Source: Candidatus Omnitrophota bacterium (lineage in GTDB: Bacteria > Omnitrophota > Gorgyraeia > Zapsychrales > Fredricksoniimonadaceae). Taken from it: DNA of 55,446 nucleotides. Below the pieces are notes generated by a model. It was not told the DNA's origin. It saw nothing but the letters and a program-made list of their open reading frames with translations, and made no database searches. The position numbers and the translations under genes are program-made. The DNA is taken from assembly GCA_013287965.1 (NCBI GenBank), contig JABDCU010000010.1, positions 1-55,446 of the forward strand, given 5' to 3'. Below, in pieces: positions 1 through 9,100 of the stretch (the first letter of the stretch is position 1; each line of letters opens with the position of its first letter).

Positions 1-170
1 TGCTCATGATGATGCCCCTAAAGCCCCGGACATTGATCCTGGCGATGGGCTGCTGGTCCACCGGAAGCGGAATGCCATTGCCGTCTCGCCTGATCTGGAT
101 GCTGTACATTGAAGGGTCGAAGTTGATACCACCGTCTCTTTTTGCCCTCATGGCACTATCCTTGTGGGAG
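1..170 (-). other. Gly-rich C-terminal module of the polyprotein, cut by the edge
   Basis: The last residues seen read RDGGINFDPSMYSIQIR, then RDGNGIPLPVDQQPIARI, then GFRGIIMS. From memory, a very similar block (GGI-D/N-F, RDGNG-x-PLP, hydrophobic PVI-x-x-I end) closes many Omnitrophota giant proteins, so the stop codon is probably only tens of codons beyond position 1. Function unknown; a sorting or surface-attachment tail is a guess. Confidence 0.5.
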
Positions 171-3100
171 ATATCAAAACCTCTCTCGCTAAGGACAACA
201 GAAGAACCTACCATTTCAATTCTAATTCTATTCTCTAATATCCCAATTTCAGCTTCAAAACCACTTTTAACTTTGTCGAGCAAATCCTGATCTGCTTGCC
301 CCTTCAAACCTTCCAAATCAGACAATAATCCCTTATATATTAAAGATTTACGTTCGACTTCGGAATACATTCCCATTATTCTTTTTATATCGTCTATTTT
401 TCTCCTGATCTCATCAGCCGTCATCGCGGCGCTGGCCCTAAATAATGGACGATCTCCAACTGTCGCCTTTAAAAGAGCAGCATAAGGAATCGTACCGTTT
501 GATTCTTTTTCAATATCCTTAAGGGCAACATATTTTGTCTTACGTTCATTCCCTGTCGGTCGACCTGAAGGAAAGGACAAAACAGTGCCTGCTGCTATAG
601 CATCCCATGCCGCAAGCCCCCCTGTCTTGATCTGCCCTGCACCTGTACCAACTGCAAGGTGCGAAATAAAATCATCCTCTGTTTCTCCGGAACGATGAGA
701 AATAATAACGCCATAACCGTTTTGTATGGCCTCTGCTATTGCATCCAAAGTCTCGCTGATCGTCCCGATCTGATTGACCTTGATAAGAACAGCATTCGCT
801 GACTTTTCTGCTATACCCCGGCGCAGTCTTGGCACATTGGTTACGAAAAGATCATCGCCGACCAATTGCAAATGATTGCCTTCCGCCTTGGTCAGGTCTG
901 CCCAGCTTTCCCAATCATCTTCTGCCAAACCATCTTCGATTGACATAAGTTCAGGATATTTTTCCTTCCACTGAGCATAAGTTTGGATCATTTGTTGAGA
1001 TGTGCGTCCTTGTTTTTCAAAAGTATAGACCCCATCCTTATAGAACTCGGTTGAAGCAACGTCCAAGGCATAAGTAAAGTCCTTCCCTGGGGTAAAGCCA
1101 GCTTCTATAATGGCTCTCTTTAGTAATTCCAACCCTTCTTCATTAGACTTCAAAGGAAGCGCATACCCTTTTTCATTGCCGTATGCTTTAGGGTCAGCAG
1201 GATCGATACCATATTCCCTTTGAGCAATTTCTCCTAATTTTTTAAATACTTTCTCAGCATTTGCTAAAGCTTCTTCTATGCTTTTTGCTCCAACCGGCTG
1301 GACCATGTATTCCTGCACATCGGGTTTATCCACACCGCCGACATGGGCGCCGCCGTTGATAAAATTCATCATGGGTACCGGAATAGACATTTGTTGATTT
1401 AACTTGTGCCGGCGATTTATTTCCTGGTTTAAGAATTCCTCAAGCGAAATGCCTCTGGCTTCAGCCGCGGCCCTGGTAATCAGCATAGAAACCCCTAAAA
1501 TAGCATTGGCCCCTAAACGGCTTTTATTTGGTGTGCCGTCTAAAGCGTTCATTAAATCATCCACTTTTTTAAGCACATCATCATCCAGAATATCAATATT
1601 TGCCGCTTTTAATGCGGGCAGAATGACTTCGTTGATATTTCTAATGGCATTAAATACTCCTTTGCCATTATAATAACTTTTATCACCATCTCTTAATTCC
1701 CATGCTTCATGCTTCCCTGTTGAAGCACCCGAGGGGACCCTGGCCCTTATGATTTTAAATATTTCACTACCCTTAGGTTTTACCTCTCCTGTAACTTCTA
1801 CCGTCGGGTTACCCCGCGAATCGAATGTTTCCTTACCTACAATATTGTCCAACCCCACCATCGCCTTATTGGCCAACTGCGCGGCGTCACCTGCTAACCT
1901 TGCCTTAAAATCATCCCAATCAGGATTACGGCGCTGGAAATCGGCCTTGATATCATATAAAATATCACCCGGCCTATTATCACGAAACGCGTATTCCATC
2001 ATTTCATCAACAGTATTGAAAGACACAATCCCATCTTCCTTCCAAGCACCCGCTATTTCAAGGGCCAATATTTTATTACCTAAGTCAACAGCTTCATCTA
2101 CTTGACGCTGGAACATATTACGGCCGACAATGGCACCATTTCCGCCGCCGAAAGCAACGTCAGCGATCTCTTTTAATACATCTTCCGTGCTTTTGGCAGG
2201 ACCTCCGGAAAAGATAAGGTCGCGCACGCCACCCCATGCGCCCAATTGCTTCATTTTCTCGATCCTGGAAGGCATATCCAACTGCACACGCATGAATTTA
2301 TCAGAACCGACCTTTCCTTGATATTTCTTGATCAGCTCTTTTTCTTCTTTCTCATCCATGATAACGTTAGCTGGCGGTTTTACTTTTACAATGGCAGCTC
2401 CTGCTTCAAGTGCCATATTGGCCGCGGCAATTGAAACGTCAAAGGCTGTTTCATATTCAGACTTGGCTAATCTCTCACCGCCTCTGGGATATGACCAAGT
2501 AATAACAGGAAGATCATATTTATTAGCTTCATCGATCACTTGGCGTAACTCATTCATTTGCTCATTGAATTCCAGCGATCCCGGATAGATCGTATATCCT
2601 ATAGCAGCAACACCCGCTTTGGCTAATTGCTCAACGTTACCGATCAAAGCTGAGTGTTGACTTGCCTTCGGGTTTCCACCTACGCCTGAACTCATGTTTA
2701 CCTTGGCGATCAATGGTATTTTGCGTGACCAACGAGGAGCGATCATCTCAATGGTACCGGCAAGCGCCGCATAACCGCTAAGACCAAGTCGATATGCCAA
2801 CTCAACCTGATTGTCCTTATTGGCCATGGGAGTATATATTTCATGGCTCCTGCTGGGAGAGTGCTCGGTCGCCTGGTCGATCGGTAAAATAACCAACCGT
2901 CTTGTACCACCTAAAACCCCATACCGATACAAACGTTCTAAATTTGCCTTAAATCTTTCACTTTTACCTGCAAATGCCCATTGCATCATCTGTTCAATCT
3001 TACTATCCTGTATTGTTGTGCCAGTAGTTTGAACAGCTCCCCGACGATCTGATGCAACAGACCTGGCATCTGCAGCACCCCGTTGAAGAGAACGGACCGG

Positions 3101-6100
3101 CATTGCGTCTCTTCCTGCAAGCCTCGAGTGGGTCCTGATGGCTGTTGTTAAGGTATTCTCACGCGCATAAACCCCTGGTATTTCCTCGCCCGTCACCATA
3201 TTGCCGTTTTTATCTAACTGAAGATCCATGATCGCAGGCGTCGTAAGCTCCGGCTCCGCATATTGTGTCACCTTGCCGGCAACAGACACATGATAATCCT
3301 GGTATTTATCCGATAACGTTCTGCCTTCCGTCGGCTGTATTGTTTTGCGCGGGTCTCTCATAAAGGGAGCGTTAACGGCTTTTCTAACTTCTTCCCGTGC
3401 TTTCCCCTGTTTATCTTTATTGGCATCCGCGAGTTTCTGGGCCTCTTCGGCAAACAACGCATCAACCTTGTCTGCCCCTTCGCTCACACGCAAATGGGAA
3501 ATAGCATGGTAGAACGCCCTGTAGGTGTACTCTACCAATTCTTCCAAAGTGATCTGTTCTTTTTCATTTAAACCTTCTATTCTCTGGCGGGTCAAGATCA
3601 TGTCATGGATTTGATCCAAAGAACCTGATTGCTTAAGGCCCATTTCCCTGGCTTTTAACAATGTCCTTCTGTGGCGATTAAACCGCTGGCCAGCAGCCCT
3701 AAGTGCCGCTTGGGCAATAAGGTCTTTTGTCAGCCTTGAAGCCATTTTATTTTTATAAACCAAGCCTTCCATAAAATTGATCATGTCATTACGCAGATCA
3801 ATGGCGTCAACATTGTCTTTATCTTTAGCAGCTTCCACGACCTGGTTTAATACCGCGAACATCACTGCCCGTGGATCTTGCGCGAACAAGGAATCTGATT
3901 TTTCTTTCAGGGCATTGATATCGCCGATATAGGTCGGCAGGGCCAATTTGCTTTCTCTCAACTCATTATTGATGTCTTTCTTAAGCTCCTCACTGATAAG
4001 ATTACCCTCAACCGTAAAACTCACGGACAACGGCGCTGACCGGAAATTTATTTCATTTTCCAGGGCACGGATAAAGGTGGTCAGCTCGACAGCGGCTTCA
4101 TAGATAAAAGCATCTTGGGTCTTTCCACCTCTGGCGTTCTTTGCTCCATACGCCAGCAAGGGTGTCAGATCAATTTGATAGTTGTACACACCTGCCTTGG
4201 CTGCCTGAAGGATCCTGGCCTTAACGTCCTTAACTGCGGCTTTAAAAGGATTTTCAATCTTGCCTTCCTGCCAATCCTTGCCTTCACTTTCCCCCTGGGG
4301 AGTAAAAAAGTCAGGGTTGACACTAACGTTATTCAAATTCAAAAACACCGGACCAGTCCAGCCGGCGGCAATAGCTGCTGCATAAACATCGGCGACCGTC
4401 GCTTCGACAAACCCAGGCTCCAAATCTTCAACCTTGGGAGTCTCTGCTTCTTCTTTTGGATTTACAAGAGTATCCACTGCCAGCTGTTTTTGCTGCACAT
4501 CTTTGCGGCGATTGGGCTCATTGATATTGATTTGAGGAACGATACCTGTGTCTCTGGCAGTTTCGTATATCTTCAACAGGGCAGCATATCTCGAACCTGA
4601 ACCTGACCCCGGATTGAAAGGAACCAATTTATCCGACACATTGTGATCTTTTTTTAAATAATCTGCTACTTGCCTTGAGGCAGATTGAACTCCCAGAAGA
4701 TGTCCTACTTGCTGGACGATCCCGAGAGCTTCACGCCGGACATCTTTATTCGGATTAAAAGCAGCTTCTCTCCTTAAATAATCCATAAGGCCATATTGGG
4801 CAACAAGAGCATTGCGGTGATTGACCGCTTCGATCTTGATGGCACCGCCTGAAGTATTGTAAGAGATAATGTCGGATTCATATTTGCTGTTAAAATCATC
4901 GATCTGAGTGAGTAGATCTTCCACTGAATCAGATTGAGGAAGATTACGCTCCATGTCTTCCGCTGTGCTAAGGATGATGTCCCAAATACGGGCAGTAAAT
5001 CCCCATTCATTGTCATACCAGCTTTTATAATGGATCATGAATTTATCGTTCTTGCCCTTGACCTTGACAACTTCGATGCTGTCCAAAAGAATGGTCGCGG
5101 AAGCCTGGCTCCCTTGCAGCTGTTTGGAATCAAAACCGCCTTCGATAACACGAAAAACACGTTTAAATCGGGGTGATTTCGACGCGTCAACAAAAAGTTT
5201 TTTGACCTGGTCTTTGACCTGATCCGCGGTCAAATTCTGGCCTTGCTCTATGGTAACGACCTTGGTGACTTCAGAAAGGGACATATTGGCCCCGACATAA
5301 CGCAAAGAATCCGCGCTCATAACGACGTCCTTAAGGTCCTCATTTAGTTCCACTAAAGCCCTTGAGGCACCTGTGGTCTCTAATCGTCCCATATTGGCTA
5401 TAGCTGACGCTCTTTTATTATCCACGGTAGAATCGGAATTGGTTGCCGCGTGCACGGTACGAAGATGCATGGTCTCTGTCTTCATATCGTTGTTCAGCTC
5501 AGCCGCCTGACCCAGCATTTCCAAACGTTGATTGTTCAAATCCCTTTGTCTCCTGCCTTCCGGACCGCCTTCACGCATCAAAGCGCTTTCCGAAGTGCTG
5601 ACATTGACAGATGTGCACGATGTGCTTTGACATACGTCCTGCCCTTTAAAATCATCTTCAGACAAACCGAAGACCAGTGCAAAAGCTTTCTTGCCATCTA
5701 TACCTTTTTTACTCGGAGACGTATGGATGACCCTGATGGCACCTGCCTCTATATATTTCATCAAATTATCATAGGTTTCCCCGTTAACAATGGCATCAAC
5801 AGCGATCTCAACGTCGAAGGCGCCGAGAGGAAGTTTGGAATAATCACTACGGTCATTGAGGCGATAAATTTTGTTGTACATTTTTCCTTTGTAGGTAATT
5901 TTTATATACTCTACCCCATTGTCGCTTCCAATGTTTACTTTATCCCTTCCTGCGACCAAAAATGTGCCGTGCACAGAATCCCCATTGATCATCTTGATCA
6001 AACCTTGAATGCTGCTCACTCCATTGGCAAGAACAATGTTGACATTGCTCTCCGGACCAGCCAATAACCATTGCTGCAGGAGCTTTGTTCCGATACGCCC

Positions 6101-9100
6101 ATTGGCGCCGTTAATAAGCACATTCTTGATCTGCCCTCTTGATTTGCGATTAAAAACCTCACTGGCTTCTTGTTGAGATCCCTGCAAAACTTCTAATCCA
6201 TTGGCGATCAAAGGATTATCTGTTTCAAGCGTTCCATCCACCTGATTACCCACATCATAAAAAAGATTGAGGTCAATTTGAGTTATGCCATCTTTCACTT
6301 TTACATAAACTGAATTGCTGTCAACGACAACATTGTCCTGCGGTTGAACGCTCTGTGTTTCCGACAAAGGCCTCACAGAAATATTGCCGCTCCTTAATGC
6401 CCTACGCAATGATTCCGTATCAATAGTGACCTCGCCCGGTATAACAATAGTCATCTGATGGGCAACCTTGCCGCGTTCTCCAGGAGCTAAAATAACAGAT
6501 GTTTGATCGCTTGAAGACAAACCTTCAGAGACATGGATCGAGCCAAAGCTATCTAAATATTTGACCTTTCCATCAGGCCCCACTACGGTAGTGCGTGGAG
6601 CACCTTCAGAACTGACCACCAGTGAACGGCGTACAGTCAACGCATTCTCTGCGGATGCACCTGGTAAACTGGCAATTGCTTCGAGGATAGGCGTTTCCTT
6701 TTCCTTGGCAATATCCCTGTAATGTTCAGAGAATTGCTTCATGGCTTTTTTATTGTAATTCAGCTGCTCATCACGGCTGACGCCCATGACTTTGAGGGCT
6801 TCAAACAAAGCCTTGATCTGGGTGGCAATGGGACCAACCCCGATGTTGACACGAGTATTGTCATATTGCTTAAATAATTTCCCAAACGCAATAAACTCAC
6901 TTTTGGGACGGTTAGTCTTCCAATTTGCCCCGAAATAAGGAATACGGCCATCCTTGACTCCGGCTGCTTGCAGGGCATCTAACATCGGTTTAGCTGTTGC
7001 CACATCCAAACTCTTGCCACCAACGAGAAGACCATCAATATCTTTCTGTGCCATAAAATTAGCAGCGTTATTTCCATCTGCAGCTCCGCCATAAAGAATG
7101 CGTACCTGCTGAGCAATTCTTTCGCCAATCTCTCCACCATACCATTCTTTGAAGATCGCACGAATATACTCTGCAATTTCTTGGGCTTCTTGAGGAGTCG
7201 CGGGTTCTTTGCCGATGGCCCAACGCGGTTCATATGCGATAATCAGCCGTTTCGCATTATCATTCTTAGTTAAATCTTCCTTAACAAGTGACAGTCGAGC
7301 AACGATGTCCCTGAGAATTACTTGTTTTGTCAGCCCAAGCTCTTTCTCATCCCCAGTTTCGCCTAATGCCAAAATAACATCTTTTAATCCATGATCAAAT
7401 GCCATTTTAACTTGTGGCGCGAAAATTGTTTCATTGATATTCTTTCCACCAATAACAAAATCATGGTTCTCATCCCGGATCATGCCAAATTTTCTGGTCA
7501 ATTCTAAAAGCGTTTCCGAATGTGAAATGATGACACCTGTCATTCCTTGGCGGATCATGTCCTGAATAGGAAGGGTGCCTGTGCCTTGATTTTCGATTTC
7601 AGTAATATTATCGCCGAACTGACCCAAAACATTCACATCACTCGCCTTCATCGCCAGATCATGTGAAGCTGGGCCTGTACGACCACCAACTGTCAAATTC
7701 CCAGAAGCCGAACGTATTGTGCCTTGTACTCTGCCTATGCTGCTATCTAATTCGTCCCGTTCATCTTGATTCAAATGCCCTATTTTTTCTGTTAAGCTGT
7801 CTAAATCGTCCATAAGTTCGCGGTATTGTATGTTTTTGGATGCAGCACTTTCGCTGGAGGGAATATTTGTAAATTCTGTTTCTATACGCTTTATTTCTAC
7901 GCGTGCATCTTCAGCCGTCATCGCCCGGCTTCCAGCGCTTGCCCTAAATGCCTTTGATCCTCGGAGAGTTTGAAAAAGAGCATCTACTTTTGTAACTAAA
8001 CCAGTCTTCAAAATATTTAAATCTCCAGCTTCTTTCCATGTTTGATCTATGGTCACTGCTTGGACATTGCCCAATAGGGTTTGCACGAGACCCTTTTTAG
8101 TCACATCAGCCCCTACTAAGCCCTCGTATCGTCTGTTCAAATTTGTTAATTGACTACGCACATCCTCAGGTTTTGCCGCCATTGCGGAGCTGGCCTCCGG
8201 GGTTCCTTGGATTGCTTGAAGATTTACCAAAACGTTGACATCATTGCGACTGCTCAACATCGCTGGAGTAATAACACCATTCTTTCTAATTCCGTTCGGT
8301 TCGGCATAAGCTTCGAACTCTGTCCCGCCCGAGAAATACTTTCTGGGCACGGTTTGATTTGTCAAAGGATCAATGTCTTCCTTAATATAGTTGTAAACAC
8401 CTTTCTTGAAGGCCTTCAGGTATTGATTGTAGATTTCCATCTTGGTGTTTTTGTCCTGGACATCAACACCCGCCACCTTGTTCTGGTTGGCGTACAATTG
8501 GCCCAACAAAGACTGCTTTAAATTCATCTTATACCACGTGGCCAAAACAACGGCATTGGCGATCTGGCGCAATTGGGCAAAGTTTTTACCTGTATTGATT
8601 TCTTTTTCCAACTCGGGCAAGACTGTTTCGCGAATGATTTGGGAACCAAGAGTGCTCGTAGAAGCCGCAGGAACGGCAGCATTGTTCATGTGTTTCTGTA
8701 AAGACAAATAATCCTGCTCCAGCATGACCTTCAATTTATTTTCCGTTATAAAGGCAGTGCCGTTATGTTCATAGATAGTCGCGTGATCTGGGACGATCCA
8801 GACCTTATTAAAGGTATTGACCGGCACATTGGTGGTGCCGAATTGCTCCTGCGCTTTTTTGTAGACCTTGGCCCAAAATGTCTTGCCTAAACTGCCTTCG
8901 GGATAGATCATGGAAGCTGTCAATTGCTTGAGGACATAATCCTGGGCCAGCATGTCACGGCCCATTTCAGTTTGGCCAAGGCCATTGGCAATGATACGGT
9001 CTTTTTCATAGGGAGAAAGGTTGACCCACAATTCTTTTTCCGGGACAGTCAAAGCCGCCAGGAAATATTTGATCATTTGGGAAGATTCCGCCCTTAATTC

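Noticed and set aside
5450-6067. 205-codon plus-strand frame
   Set aside because: It is antisense to the GAPDH domain and has no recognisable protein features.
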